Of a stretch of DNA of 64,000 bases, positions 48,947 to 56,676 are shown in pieces (the stretch's first letter is position 1; each line of letters begins with the position of its first letter). Origin of the DNA: JANXMY01 sp965246745 (GTDB taxonomy: Bacteria; Armatimonadota; Armatimonadia; Armatimonadales; Capsulimonadaceae); contig OZ251980.1 of assembly GCA_965246745.1 (NCBI GenBank), positions 2,232,001-2,296,000 on the forward strand. The letters run 5' to 3'. The translations under genes and the position numbers were made by a program. The notes beneath the pieces were generated by a model. The model had not been told where the DNA came from. It searched no databases and saw nothing but the letters and a program-made list of their open reading frames with translations.

Positions 48947-49615
48947 ATGCCCCTCTACGATTTTCATACCCATTCGTTCTTCTCGGATGGGGCGCTGCTG
49001 CCGATGGAGCTGATCCGCCGCGCCCATGTTCATGGCTACTCGGCGATGGCGATTACCGATCATGCGTCGGCATCGAATATCGAAGAGCTGGTCGAGAAAG
49101 TGGCGCGGGACTGCGATCTGGCCTGGGAAGACTGGGGCTTCCGGGTGCTGCCGGGCGTGGAGCTGACCCACTGCCCGCCGCGCTCTATCGCCCGCCTGGC
49201 GGCGCGGGCCAAACGCGCCGGGGCTAAAATCGTGGTTGTTCACGGCGAAACGCTGGTCGAGCCGGTGCCGCCGGGCACGAACCGGGCGAGTGTCGAGTGT
49301 CCTGAGGTGGACATTTTAGGCCATCCGGGCCTTTTGACCGAAGCCGAAGCCGCGCTGGCCGCCGAAAACGGCGTCTTTTTAGAAATCACGTCCCGCCGGG
49401 GTCATTGTTTAGGAAACGGCAATACGGTCGTGCTGGGCCGGGCGGCGGGCGCACAGTTTTTGGTCAACTCCGACACGCACTCGCCGGGCGATTTACATAC
49501 CGAAGCGTTCGCCCGGACGGTGGCACTCGGCGCAGGGCTGACGGCGAGCGAAGCGGACACGGCCTTGTACGAGAACCCGAAGACGCTGCTGGCGCGGGCG
49601 GGGGTGACCGAGTAG
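48947..49615 (+). CDS. PHP-domain phosphatase, histidinol-phosphatase-like
   Basis: A 222-residue PHP-fold metal phosphoesterase. Metal ligands: DFHTHSFFSDG (His-x-His), ITDHASASN, GVELTH, VVHGE, DILGHPG, and SDTHSPGD near the end. The family includes histidinol phosphatases and nucleoside phosphatases; this one has no polymerase or other domain. It is a second candidate for the histidinol-phosphate step, which needs one such enzyme because HisB here is a lone dehydratase. ATG 48947 after ACAGGAAC. Confidence 0.8.
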   Translation: MPLYDFHTHSFFSDGALLPMELIRRAHVHGYSAMAITDHASASNIEELVEKVARDCDLAWEDWGFRVLPGVELTHCPPRSIARLAARAKRAGAKIVVVHGETLVEPVPPGTNRASVECPEVDILGHPGLLTEAEAALAAENGVFLEITSRRGHCLGNGNTVVLGRAAGAQFLVNSDTHSPGDLHTEAFARTVALGAGLTASEADTALYENPKTLLARAGVTE

Positions 49616-49622
49616 GGGGCGC

Positions 49623-49797
49623 GGCACAAGCGCCACGGATTGAAATCCGAGGCTCGGAAAAACCTGTGTCGCGGCGACACAAAAGAAAAGACAGCCACAC
49701 GCTGTCATCTTCCGGTGCTTTTTCTTTCGTCACTTTCTTTCGTCGCTTCGACGATGGTTTATTTCAGCCTCGGATTTCAATCCGTGGTGCTTGTGCC
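49623..49797. repeat. Family A inverted-repeat element, copy 4
   Basis: Arms start GGCACAAGCGCCACGGATTG at 49623 and are complementary to the right arm ending at 49797, apart from one position. The centre differs from copies 2 and 3 (AT-rich, GAAAAGACAGCCACACGC). It lies before the ABC ATPase gene. Confidence 0.85.
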
Positions 49798-49835
49798 ATA
49801 GCTCCTCTTCCCCGACATTTGGATTGTGATTATTT

Positions 49836-50834
49836 ATGACCGAGACTTTGCTGGAAATTGAGAACTTGGAAACGGTGTTCGGGCGCGAGGGGCGCGGGCC
49901 GGTGGCACGGGCGGTGCGCGGGGTGTCGCTGTCGGTCCGCAAGGGCGAGACGCTGGGGATTGTCGGGGAGTCGGGGTCGGGCAAAAGCGTGACCGCGCTG
50001 TCGGCGCTGCGGCTGATTGCGCCGCCGGGGCGGATTGCGGGCGGCAAAGTGCTTTTTGACGGCGAAGATTTGCTGGCCCTGCCTGAGCGCAGGATGCGGG
50101 CGGTGCGGGGGGCGCAGATCGCGATGGTCTTTCAGGACCCGATGACCGCGCTGAACCCGACGCTGACGGTGGGGGAGCAGATCAGCGAGACAATTTCGGC
50201 CCATCAGAAAGTGTCGCGGGCGGAGGCGCGGGCGCAGGCGCTGGACTGGCTGACGCGGGTGCGCGTTTCCCTGCCCGAGCGGCGGATGAAGCAGTTTCCG
50301 CATGAGCTGTCCGGCGGGATGCGGCAGCGGGTGATGCTCGCGATTGCGTTTTCCTGCCGCCCCGCGCTGCTCCTGGCCGACGAGCCGACGACGGCGCTGG
50401 ATGTGACGGTGCAGGCGCAAATCCTGGATTTAATGGACGAGCTGAAGGCCGAATTGGGCACGGCGATTGTCTTGATTACGCACGATTTGGGGGTAGTCCG
50501 GGAGCGCTGCGACGCTGTGGCCGTGATGTACGCCGGGCAGGTGGTCGAGTACGCGCCGTCTGCCGCGCTGTTCATGGCCCCGAAGCACCCGTACACGCAG
50601 GCGCTGCTGGCGTCGCTCCCCGATTGGCGGCGGCCCAAGACCGATGCGCCCCTGCCGAGCCTGCCCGGTCAGCCGCCGAGCCTCACCGCCATCCCTCCCG
50701 GCTGCCCGTTCGCCCCCCGCTGCCCGCAGCGCTTCGCCGCGTGCCCGCATGTGGTTCCGGCGAACACGCGTCTCGAAAACAGCCGCACGGTGCGCTGCCT
50801 GCTGTACGAAGAAGGCATCGAGAAGCCGTTTTGA
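49836..50834 (+). CDS. Oligopeptide/dipeptide ABC transporter ATPase (OppD/DppD type)
   Basis: A 332-residue ATPase. Walker A GESGSGKS, Q-loop VFQDPMTALNPTL, signature LSGGMRQRV, Walker B LLLADEPTTALDVTVQ, and the C-terminal oligo_HPY cysteine cluster region (GCPFAPRCPQRFAACP) likely binding an iron-sulfur cluster or zinc as in OppD/DppD. No permease, binding protein or second ATPase is adjacent, so the partners are elsewhere. The ATG at 49836 follows a family A repeat; ribosome-binding site weak. Substrates (peptides, nickel or similar) cannot be told. Confidence 0.9.
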   Translation: MTETLLEIENLETVFGREGRGPVARAVRGVSLSVRKGETLGIVGESGSGKSVTALSALRLIAPPGRIAGGKVLFDGEDLLALPERRMRAVRGAQIAMVFQDPMTALNPTLTVGEQISETISAHQKVSRAEARAQALDWLTRVRVSLPERRMKQFPHELSGGMRQRVMLAIAFSCRPALLLADEPTTALDVTVQAQILDLMDELKAELGTAIVLITHDLGVVRERCDAVAVMYAGQVVEYAPSAALFMAPKHPYTQALLASLPDWRRPKTDAPLPSLPGQPPSLTAIPPGCPFAPRCPQRFAACPHVVPANTRLENSRTVRCLLYEEGIEKPF

Positions 50835-50877
50835 GTCTACTGCCGGCAAGTGGCTGGGGAGTCGCTGGAGCGGGGAA

Positions 50878-50931
50878 CGGCAGTCGGGCGAGAAACGGCA
50901 GTCGGGCGAGAAACGGCAGTCGGGCGAGAAA
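50878..50931 (+). repeat. Three tandem 18-bp repeats
   Basis: CGGCAGTCGGGCGAGAAA occurs at 50878-50895, 50896-50913 and 50914-50931 without differences. It lies between the ABC ATPase and cold-shock genes; the remaining gap 50835-51138 also holds a GCGAGGAAGTAAACTTCACT palindrome related to family B and the csp promoter. Confidence 0.9.
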
Positions 50932-51025
50932 CGGAGGGCAGGCGAGGAAGTAAACTTCACTCGCGCTTCCTCGCCTTTTGCGCTTTCCCGCTTGTTCTCA
51001 GTCGCAATCTTAGGAAACTTTCGCC

Positions 51026-51055
51026 TTGACAAGTTTTGGGAAGCCGTGTTATAAT
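51026..51055 (+). promoter_or_regulatory. Promoter of the cold-shock gene
   Basis: TTGACA (51026-51031), 18 bp, TATAAT (51050-51055): full consensus. The leader of about 78 bases carries AGGAGG at 51117-51122, 16 bases from the ATG, and AAGG closer; a structured leader is expected for cold-shock mRNAs. Confidence 0.85.
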
Positions 51056-51138
51056 CGGAAACGCGGGGGAAATCGGTCCCTGCTTGTCTGACAGCACTTC
51101 CGCAGACAGAATCTTCGAGGAGGCAGCAAGGCACGACC

Positions 51139-51405
51139 ATGTTAAACGGGAAAGTCAAATGGTTCAGCGACTCAAAAGGCTACGGGTTTATTGAGGTCGC
51201 CGGACGCAAAGACCTGTTTGTTCATTTTTCGGCGATCCAAAAAGAAGGCTACAAAAGCCTGGCGGAAGGCGAAGATGTTTCGTTTGAGATCGAAGACGGC
51301 GACAAAGGCCCCCAGGCCGCGCAGGTCGTTTCCCATGCGTCGTCAGATGAGACCCTCACGCCCGCCGATGTCGCGGAAGACGCCGACGCGCTTGTCGCGG
51401 CGTAG
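51139..51405 (+). CDS. Cold-shock domain protein with acidic tail
   Basis: An 88-residue CSD protein binding single-stranded RNA/DNA. RNP1 is KGYGFIEV and RNP2 is LFVHFSAI; GKVKWFSDSKG at the start and FEIEDGDKGPQAAQVV complete the OB fold. After the usual 67 residues there is a 20-residue acidic extension (DETLTPADVAEDADALVAA) not found in canonical CspA. Full-consensus promoter and long leader suggest high, post-transcriptionally controlled expression. Confidence 0.93.
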   Translation: MLNGKVKWFSDSKGYGFIEVAGRKDLFVHFSAIQKEGYKSLAEGEDVSFEIEDGDKGPQAAQVVSHASSDETLTPADVAEDADALVAA

Positions 51406-51452
51406 CGCTCCCGTTCCCCGCCATTTTTTTCTGCCCCGGCCCCGGCCGATCC

Positions 51453-51500
51453 CCGCGCAGTCCGTCCGCGCGGCTCGGCTCGCCGGGGTTTTGTCGTTTC
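51453..51500 (+). terminator. Probable terminator after the cold-shock gene
   Basis: CCGCGC...GCGCGG and flanking CCCCG...CGGGG form a nested hairpin followed by TTTTGTCGTTT. Confidence 0.5.
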
Positions 51501-51543
51501 AATTTGTCGTTTCAATTCAACTCGCTCTCGGTAAAAGACTGTT

Positions 51544-52170
51544 ATGCCCGCTCCGAAAAATGCCCCGCCTGCCCGCTCGTCCATCATTAATCCCGAAGCC
51601 GACCGGCGGCTCGGGCGGATTGCGCTGTCCTACGGCGCGGTCGTCTTCGCCCTGCTGGTGCTGACGACTTTTGCCGTGCCGTATGCCGACTATAAATACC
51701 ACCTGCCGGTGGTTCCGAAGGCCATCTTGAACGGCCTCAGTTTATTGGTGGTCCTGGTGCCGTTTTATTTCGGCATCTACAAGCTCTTTCAAGCCCGGCT
51801 CGAGATTGGGCGTGAGCGGGTGGCTGCGCGGGCCTGGACCGAAGCGGTGGCGGCGCTGGAGCCGTTTTCCGCCCCGATGCAGCGCTTTCTGGATGCGTCG
51901 GGCGAAGCGCACTATCTGCTCGGTCAGGCGTATGCCGGCGCAGGCGACAAAGTGCGGGCCGAAAAAGCGCGGGCATTTGTGCGCCGCAAAAAAGACAGTC
52001 CCTGGGCCGAAAAGCTTCAGCCGGGACGCGGGCCGGGCATTTCGCGCACAAAGACAAACGCCGGCTCGAAATCCAACGCGAAAGTGTATGAGGCCGGCGA
52101 CACGGGGAGCGCGGGCGGGCAGGAAAAGCGGCCGCCTGCGCCGAAGACTAAGCCGCGCCGGCGGTTTTGA
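51544..52170 (+). CDS. Two-transmembrane protein with TPR-like segment
   Basis: A 208-residue membrane protein: short cytoplasmic lead, two membrane segments (about 29-50 and 63-83, ILNGLSLLVVLVPFYFGIY), then a soluble helical part, RAWTEAVAALEPFSAPMQRFLDASGEAHYLLGQAYAGAGDKVRAEKAR in pieces, which reads like one TPR unit, and a basic Lys/Arg/Pro-rich tail. A role in protein complex assembly at the membrane is plausible, without evidence of a specific partner. Start ATG 51544. Confidence 0.6.
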   Translation: MPAPKNAPPARSSIINPEADRRLGRIALSYGAVVFALLVLTTFAVPYADYKYHLPVVPKAILNGLSLLVVLVPFYFGIYKLFQARLEIGRERVAARAWTEAVAALEPFSAPMQRFLDASGEAHYLLGQAYAGAGDKVRAEKARAFVRRKKDSPWAEKLQPGRGPGISRTKTNAGSKSNAKVYEAGDTGSAGGQEKRPPAPKTKPRRRF

Positions 52171-52238
52171 AGGAAGGCGCGGCGATGCGCCTCCATTCCC
52201 GCCGTTTACGGCGGCAGCAGCTCCTGAAAGCATATTTT

Positions 52239-52550
52239 ATGGACATCACCGAACGGTACACGACGCAGGACGGGCGGCAGTTTTTGATCCGCTTGTCCTA
52301 TAACGAGCGCATCCAAGACGGCGACCCGAGCACGGCGTTTCTCCGCAGCCTCGACATCACCGACCGCGAGACGGGCGGCCTCGTGGCGGTGCCTGCCAGT
52401 GCGTCCAAGTTTTCCACCTACGAAAACTTCACCGATTTCGGCGGCTACGCGGCGATCAATTACTTCGGCTCCCGCGACACGGCCATTGAGGGCCTGCGGA
52501 CCAAGATTTTAACGCGCGTGGAAGATTATTTAGAAAGAATGGACGCCTAG
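52239..52550 (+). CDS. Hypothetical protein
   Basis: A 103-residue cytoplasmic protein. I recognise no family. Visible pattern: MDITERYTTQDGRQFLIRLSY, a strand-rich middle (GDPSTAFLRSLDITDRETG) and a final helix (IEGLRTKILTRVEDYLERM). The ATG at 52239 is taken because upstream residues of the longer frame are an Arg-rich artefact of the preceding gene end. Its stop overlaps the next gene's GTG by one base (TAGTG), so the pair is coupled. Confidence 0.55.
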   Translation: MDITERYTTQDGRQFLIRLSYNERIQDGDPSTAFLRSLDITDRETGGLVAVPASASKFSTYENFTDFGGYAAINYFGSRDTAIEGLRTKILTRVEDYLERMDA

Positions 52551-52894
52551 TGTCCGATACTGATACCAGAACTGATGCCAGAAGCGAAACGCCGTCATTG
52601 CAGGCGCAGACCATTGAGCTGGGCCGAACGCTCAAAGCCATCAGCGACCGGGACCCGTCGGGCACCCCGACCCCGCAGGCCGCCGCCGTGTTCGCCGGCT
52701 GGCTCGCCGCCGCCGGCCCGACTTCCCGCGAGCCGGCGTACCTTGCCGATGTCGCCGACAATTACGACGTGTTTCTCAATACCAACAAAGACCTGTTCGA
52801 GCTGTTTGATATTTTAGACAATTACATTGAAATAGACGAAGACGACGCGCCGCCCGCCCCGCGCACCTACATCGGCCTGCCGATGAGTTCGTAA
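52550..52894 (+). CDS. Hypothetical acidic protein
   Basis: A 114-residue protein coupled to the previous gene by a TAGTG overlap. It is helical and acidic: LQAQTIELGRTLKAISD, then AAAVFAGWLAAAGPTSREPAYLADVADNYDVFLN in pieces, ending LFELFDILDNYIEIDEDD and a Pro-rich tail. No known domain. A hairpin with T-run at 52913-52950 closes the unit. Confidence 0.5.
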   Translation: MSDTDTRTDARSETPSLQAQTIELGRTLKAISDRDPSGTPTPQAAAVFAGWLAAAGPTSREPAYLADVADNYDVFLNTNKDLFELFDILDNYIEIDEDDAPPAPRTYIGLPMSS

Positions 52895-52912
52895 CGAAGG
52901 CAGCAGGAGAAA

Positions 52913-52950
52913 AAGCGAGAGAAGTTTACTTCCTCGCCTTTCGCTTTTTT
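52913..52950 (+). terminator. Terminator with family B-like arms
   Basis: AAAAAGCGAGAGAAGT pairs with ACTTCCTCGCCTTTCGCTTT imperfectly and ends in a T-run; the arms share the GCGAGGAAGTAAACTT theme of family B. Confidence 0.6.
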
Positions 52951-52964
52951 TCAGGAAAACGCCT

Positions 52965-54200
52965 GTGGTTCCCGTGTTCGAGCAGAAGAAAGTGGTTTCG
53001 CTGTTTGTCGTGCTGGCCTACTTCGGGCTGGCGCTGCTCGGCCTTGTCTTGTGCTATGCCCTGCGCGACTTGTTTCCGCCGTTTCTGGTTGCCGGGATGA
53101 TTGCGCTGACCCTGACCCCGGAAGTGGACCGCTTGGAGCGGCAGGGCTTGTTTGGGCGGCGCTTCCCGCGCGGGCTGGCCATCGGGGTCATTTACGCGCT
53201 GTTTTTGGGCATCTGCGCGTTGATTGTCAAGGGCCTCACACTGGTCAGCGGGCAGATGACCGACTTGATCAATTTGTATGTCCCGAAGCAGCTTTACGGG
53301 TCGCCGCATGACGTGGCGCTGTTTGCGTCGGGCTGGATGACCGCGCACCATGTCCCCGCTGCGGTCCGTCCGCCGGTGCTGAACCAGGCGCGGCACCTGC
53401 CGGAGCTGCTCGGCAGCGGCCTCAAATGGTTCGGGGACAACCTGCCGGGGCTGGCCGGCAATTTGGTTTGGGTGGTCATTGTCCCGATCATCACGTTTTT
53501 CCTGCTGCTGGACTTCAACAAGATATTGGGCAAGTCGCTTTTGCTGGTGGCCCAGGAGCGGCGCGAGGGGATACTTGAAACCGTGACCGATATTATCGCG
53601 GTCTTCGGCTCGTATGTCCGGGGCGTCGTGACCGTGATGGCGCTTGACATCGGGGTCATCTTTGCCGTGCTGTGGTTTGCGGGAATGCGCGATTATGCGC
53701 TCACGCTTGCGATCACGGCGGGCCTGCTGTACACAATTCCCTACTTCGGGGCGCTGGTTTCCACTATTCTCATCGGCCTGGTCGCGCTGGCGACCCACGG
53801 CCTGACACTTGCGGTGATTGTCGTGCTGGCGATGATTTTCATTCACCAAGTCGTGTTCGACAACATTCTGGCCCCGCGTATCATCGGCGGCAGTGTCAAC
53901 CTGCATCCGCTGCTGACTTTGATTGCGCTGATGGCCGGCGGCACGCTGTTCGGGATCGGCGGGACACTGCTGGCCGTGCCGATTGCCGCCGCGCTGCAAG
54001 TTGTTTTGATCCGCTTGTTTCCGCAGTTCAAGACCGATGTGGTGGCGGTCCGCCGGGCCGCCAGCGTGGTGCAGAAAACCATCTCCAAAGACACCGAAGC
54101 CGCCGCGCCGCCGTCGCGCAAAGACGCCGACGCCCCCGCGCTTCAGCGCGAGCAGGACACGGCCCGCACCGACGCCAAAGAAGCGCACGTTTTGCCCTGA
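52965..54200 (+). CDS. AI-2E family transporter (TqsA/YhhT-like exporter)
   Basis: A 411-residue polytopic protein with about eight membrane segments. Family hallmarks: N-terminal FVVLAYFGLALLGLVLCY, PFLVAGMIALTLTPEVDRL, the central helix ETVTDIIAVFGSYVRGVVTVM, and DNILAPRIIGGSVNLHPLLTLIALMAGGTLFG in pieces near the C-terminus. Members export autoinducer-2, Na+/H+ or other solutes; specificity cannot be read. A GTG at 52965 is used as start. A charged 50-residue tail (SKDTEAAAPPSRKDADAP) follows the last membrane helix. Confidence 0.88.
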   Translation: MVPVFEQKKVVSLFVVLAYFGLALLGLVLCYALRDLFPPFLVAGMIALTLTPEVDRLERQGLFGRRFPRGLAIGVIYALFLGICALIVKGLTLVSGQMTDLINLYVPKQLYGSPHDVALFASGWMTAHHVPAAVRPPVLNQARHLPELLGSGLKWFGDNLPGLAGNLVWVVIVPIITFFLLLDFNKILGKSLLLVAQERREGILETVTDIIAVFGSYVRGVVTVMALDIGVIFAVLWFAGMRDYALTLAITAGLLYTIPYFGALVSTILIGLVALATHGLTLAVIVVLAMIFIHQVVFDNILAPRIIGGSVNLHPLLTLIALMAGGTLFGIGGTLLAVPIAAALQVVLIRLFPQFKTDVVAVRRAASVVQKTISKDTEAAAPPSRKDADAPALQREQDTARTDAKEAHVLP

Positions 54201-54210
54201 CGCGCCGCGC

Positions 54211-54576
54211 TCAAGCCGCTGCGAACTCGCCGTGCCGCCGGCGGGCCGGGTGCTGGAAAGCAAGCACGATACGCTCTTGGGAAACGCCGGCGTTGACTAA
54301 GTCCACAGCGATGCCGTCTTCCGTGCCGTCTTTCTGCACCCAGAATTTGCCGTCGCGCATCTCCACATGCACCCAAATCCGATGAATGTGCGTGAAACCG
54401 TCCCACCCTTCGTCCATCAAGAGGAACTGGCCGTTTCGCCGGTCAAAAACGGTGAGCGTTCGAAACCGCTTCGGGAACGCATAAAATTGAGCGCGTTCAC
54501 ATAAAACAGTTTCCAGCAGCGCCTCATCCCGGAGTGTCATTTGTTCTTCCGATGTCATTTGCTCTCTGGCAGCCAT
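54211..54576 (-). CDS. xisI: XisI family protein
   Basis: A 121-residue protein matching XisI, described in Anabaena as a controlling factor for excision of the fdxN element and common in cyanobacteria and Chloroflexi. The core FLLMDEGWDGFTHIHRIWVHVEMRDGKFWVQKDGTEDGIAVDLVNAGV contains the family's WDG...HIHRI...HVEI pattern and a final QERIVLAFQHP. It is normally paired with xisH, which lies just upstream here in damaged form. The start ATG 54576 overlaps the xisH remnant. No fdxN element or recombinase is nearby, so these genes probably work as an independent module. Confidence 0.85.
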   Translation of the reverse strand: MAAREQMTSEEQMTLRDEALLETVLCERAQFYAFPKRFRTLTVFDRRNGQFLLMDEGWDGFTHIHRIWVHVEMRDGKFWVQKDGTEDGIAVDLVNAGVSQERIVLAFQHPARRRHGEFAAA

Positions 54577-54911
54577 GTTTTAATTTCCTCCCGCTCGTTG
54601 TCAACGCCGAACACTTTTCCCTGCTCGTCCTCCAAAAATCCCTGTCCCGGCACACGCTGAAACAAGTCCCTCAGTACATCTTCGAGGACCGCCAGGTAAA
54701 GCGCACGGTCCGGCTCCGTGCGCTTCAAGAAAATGCGGTGCAAAACATACTGCCCGATGGCTCGTTCCATATCCGTCATCGGTGACGGACCGCGAAAGGT
54801 TTTGATCTCAACCGCGATTTTCCGCGTGCCTTTCTCCGCCGCGATCACACGCTCCGCGCCGAGGTCAATATGCAGCCTGTCGCCTTCAATTTCTAGTGTC
54901 AGCGGATCATG
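54555..54911 (-). pseudogene. xisH: xisH, N-terminally truncated
   Basis: XisH is usually about 138 residues. Here the frame from 54911 downward reads HDPLTLEIEGDRLHIDLGAE then RVIAAEKGTRKIAVEIKTF, matching the family core with its PD-(D/E)xK-like IDLGAE...VEIK, and continues to the normal end KTWLPESK at 54555. But an in-frame TAA at 54912-54914 and the end of the neighbouring epimerase gene stand where the first 20 residues should be. The only start left is GTG 54848, which would remove the Asp strand. So the gene is beheaded, while xisI is intact. Confidence 0.8.
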
Positions 54912-54936
54912 TTAGCATGAGACGCGCAGAAAAAGC

Positions 54937-55857
54937 TCATTCTGTCGTCACGCCCCACGCCCCCGTCAGCGTCTCTCCCGGAACCAGCGTCGTCAGGCCC
55001 CACGCGGGGTGGTTGAACGCATCCGCGCCGCAGGTCATCGGCTCAATCGCGAGCGAGCGGCGGCGGTGATCGTCGGGCAGCGGGTCGCCCGAGTACAGCA
55101 CCGCGTAGTCGAACGCCGCATCCATCCACACCGTGACGGCATTCTGCCCCCCGCCCGACACGCGCACCCGCAGCAGGCCGTCGGGATCGCGCACCGGCTG
55201 GACATAACAGATATTGAGCACGGTTCCGCCGACCGGGCGCGGCTGCCGGAAATCAAATTCGCTGCCGCCGACCGGCAGCACCCGGCCCGTCGGGATCAGC
55301 GCGTCGTCGAACTCCAAATAGCGTTCAAACGGCACTTGGAGCGTGTCGGCGTTGATGAGCGCCGACCCGGCCGCAAAGTACGGGTGAAAGCCTGCCGCGA
55401 CCGGCGCGGGCTTGTCGCCGGTGTTTTCAATCTCAAACGACGCCGTAAGGCCGTTTTCGGACAGCGCGTAGGTCAGCAGGACGCCCAAATCGAACGGGTA
55501 GCCGGGGTGGGCGTCAGCCGCCAGAGTCGCCGCGAATGTCACGCTGCTGTCGGTCTCCGCCGCGATGTCCCACAAGACGCCGCGCAGAAAGCCGTGGATC
55601 GCATTCGGCCCTTCCTTGTCGTTCTTCTCCATCTGATACGCCGTTCCGGCATAGGTGTACGCGCCGCCCGCGACTCGTCCGGGAAAGGGGATAAGCACAT
55701 CCCCCTGCCCGCCGACTTTATGGCCAGCGCCGGTGTACGCCGTAACCACGGCTTTATTTTGATAGGACAAGCCGCGCAGGGACGCGCCGTAAGGACTGAC
55801 TGTCAGCCGCCAGCCGCCGCGCGTTAGCGTCATCTCGGTCTCGGGTGTGTTTTGCAT
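54937..55857 (-). CDS. Aldose 1-epimerase (GalM-like)
   Basis: A 306-residue galactose mutarotase-like beta-sandwich protein. Catalytic features: the NAIHGFLRG segment with a conserved His, AAGFHPYFA (second His) and the late Glu in SLAIEPMTCGADAFNHP, all in the GalM order. It interconverts alpha and beta anomers of aldoses. It begins with QNTPETEMTLTRGGWRL. It ends just 26 bases from the xisH remnant, whose lost 5' end may have been overwritten by an event at this border. No other sugar-catabolism genes are adjacent. Confidence 0.85.
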   Translation of the reverse strand: MQNTPETEMTLTRGGWRLTVSPYGASLRGLSYQNKAVVTAYTGAGHKVGGQGDVLIPFPGRVAGGAYTYAGTAYQMEKNDKEGPNAIHGFLRGVLWDIAAETDSSVTFAATLAADAHPGYPFDLGVLLTYALSENGLTASFEIENTGDKPAPVAAGFHPYFAAGSALINADTLQVPFERYLEFDDALIPTGRVLPVGGSEFDFRQPRPVGGTVLNICYVQPVRDPDGLLRVRVSGGGQNAVTVWMDAAFDYAVLYSGDPLPDDHRRRSLAIEPMTCGADAFNHPAWGLTTLVPGETLTGAWGVTTE

Positions 55858-55930
55858 ACGAAGCGTGTTCGCCGCCCGCGCCGCGCATTCCTGCCTTTCT
55901 CTGCTTCTTTCTCCCGCCGCGCCCGCCGGG

Positions 55931-55978
55931 TTTTGAGGTATACTGATGCTGTCGGTCTGCGCTTCTGAGAGGGTCTAG
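55931..55978 (+). promoter_or_regulatory. Shared leader/promoter of module A/B copy 1
   Basis: TTTTGAGGTATACTGA (-10 TATACT at 55939-55944) and GAGGGTCTAGG just before the ATG at 55980. The same TTTTGAGGTAYACTGA and GGGTCTAGGATGGAC appear before the copy-2 gene (57628-57690). Confidence 0.6.
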
Positions 55979-55979
55979 G

Positions 55980-56321
55980 ATGGACAAACAGCTTTACGAA
56001 ATCCAAGACGGGGTGCGCCGCGCCAAAGCCGCCTGGCTGTGCGGCTATCGCACAATTCCGGCGCAGATCGGCGACGATGAGCAGGTGGTCGAGCTGCCGC
56101 TGGCGGCTTTGCGCTCTCCTCACAAAGATTCCATTGACACGAATGGCCCGCGCGGCGCGGATTGGGGAATAACCTACCGTGCCGCGCAGCGGGGTGAGGC
56201 CCCGCTGCCCATCCTTGTGGAACTTGGAGAACGCGGCCCGACGATTGAGCAGGTAAAGGTGGAAGAAGATGAGCTTGACGCTTTCCGCAGCGCCTTCGGC
56301 GGCACAAACACCGAAAACTGA
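55980..56321 (+). CDS. Module protein A, copy 1 (unknown)
   Basis: A 113-residue soluble protein, unknown family, paralogous to the gene at 57688 (shared YEIQ(D/E)GVRRAKAAWLCG, then ELPLAALRSP/EVLIEALRSP, GPRG..WG..YRA(A/T)QRG, and a final KV..DEL(D/E).FR). The start of the protein is helical, the rest mixed, with a conserved Trp/Cys pair WLCG. It is translated from a leader shared with copy 2. The 3' end overlaps gene B by 53 bases in another frame. Layout (two small overlapping genes, duplicated) suggests a toxin-antitoxin-like or regulatory pair, not proven. Confidence 0.65.
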   Translation: MDKQLYEIQDGVRRAKAAWLCGYRTIPAQIGDDEQVVELPLAALRSPHKDSIDTNGPRGADWGITYRAAQRGEAPLPILVELGERGPTIEQVKVEEDELDAFRSAFGGTNTEN

Positions 56322-56592
56322 GGCCGATTTCTCGGCGAACACACTGCAGCTTCTGCACCGCGCTTTGGTTCGACTGCGCTTTCTTGCCTACGAAGGAGCG
56401 GAGCCGAGAACGATTGGCCGGATGCTGGACGAAATCGAGTATCTCGGCGTTCTCGCCATGAAAAGCCGCACGGATGCCAGCCCGGAGCAAGTAGCGAACT
56501 TCCGGCGGCATCTGCAAAGCCTGGAAACGAACTACACCGGCTTTGGCCGCCTGACCGCCGTGTTTGATCAGTTGCAGACGCCGAGCGTTTAG
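56269..56592 (+). CDS. Module protein B, copy 1 (unknown)
   Basis: A 107-residue helical protein paralogous to the gene at 57974: both have ALVRLRFLAYE / RVIITIRFHAYQ, (T/Q)..RMLD.(I/A)(E/D)..(L/G)..(V/F)..M, and a C-terminal FR(R/Q)(H/R)LQ(S/D)(L/I)E..(Y/F).GF. The ATG lies inside gene A at the DE-L codons, an overlap kept in copy 2. No signal or membrane segment. After the stop, TTTGCCGAAACGAACT (56621-56636) recurs after copy 2 at 58295. Confidence 0.6.
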   Translation: MSLTLSAAPSAAQTPKTEADFSANTLQLLHRALVRLRFLAYEGAEPRTIGRMLDEIEYLGVLAMKSRTDASPEQVANFRRHLQSLETNYTGFGRLTAVFDQLQTPSV

Positions 56593-56676
56593 GCTTACTC
56601 AAGATCAGCAAGCAGTGGGATTTGCCGAAACGAACTTTCCCGCCGATTTCGGCTGTTCGAGAAAGCGAGAGGAACC

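Noticed and set aside
50878..50931. CRISPR array (three 18-bp repeats)
   Set aside because: Units are directly adjacent with no spacers and there are no cas genes.
52926..54263. Long minus-strand open frame opposite the AI-2E transporter gene
   Set aside because: It is a shadow frame: Arg/Gln/His-rich, no ribosome-binding site, no family pattern; the + strand frame is a clear membrane protein.
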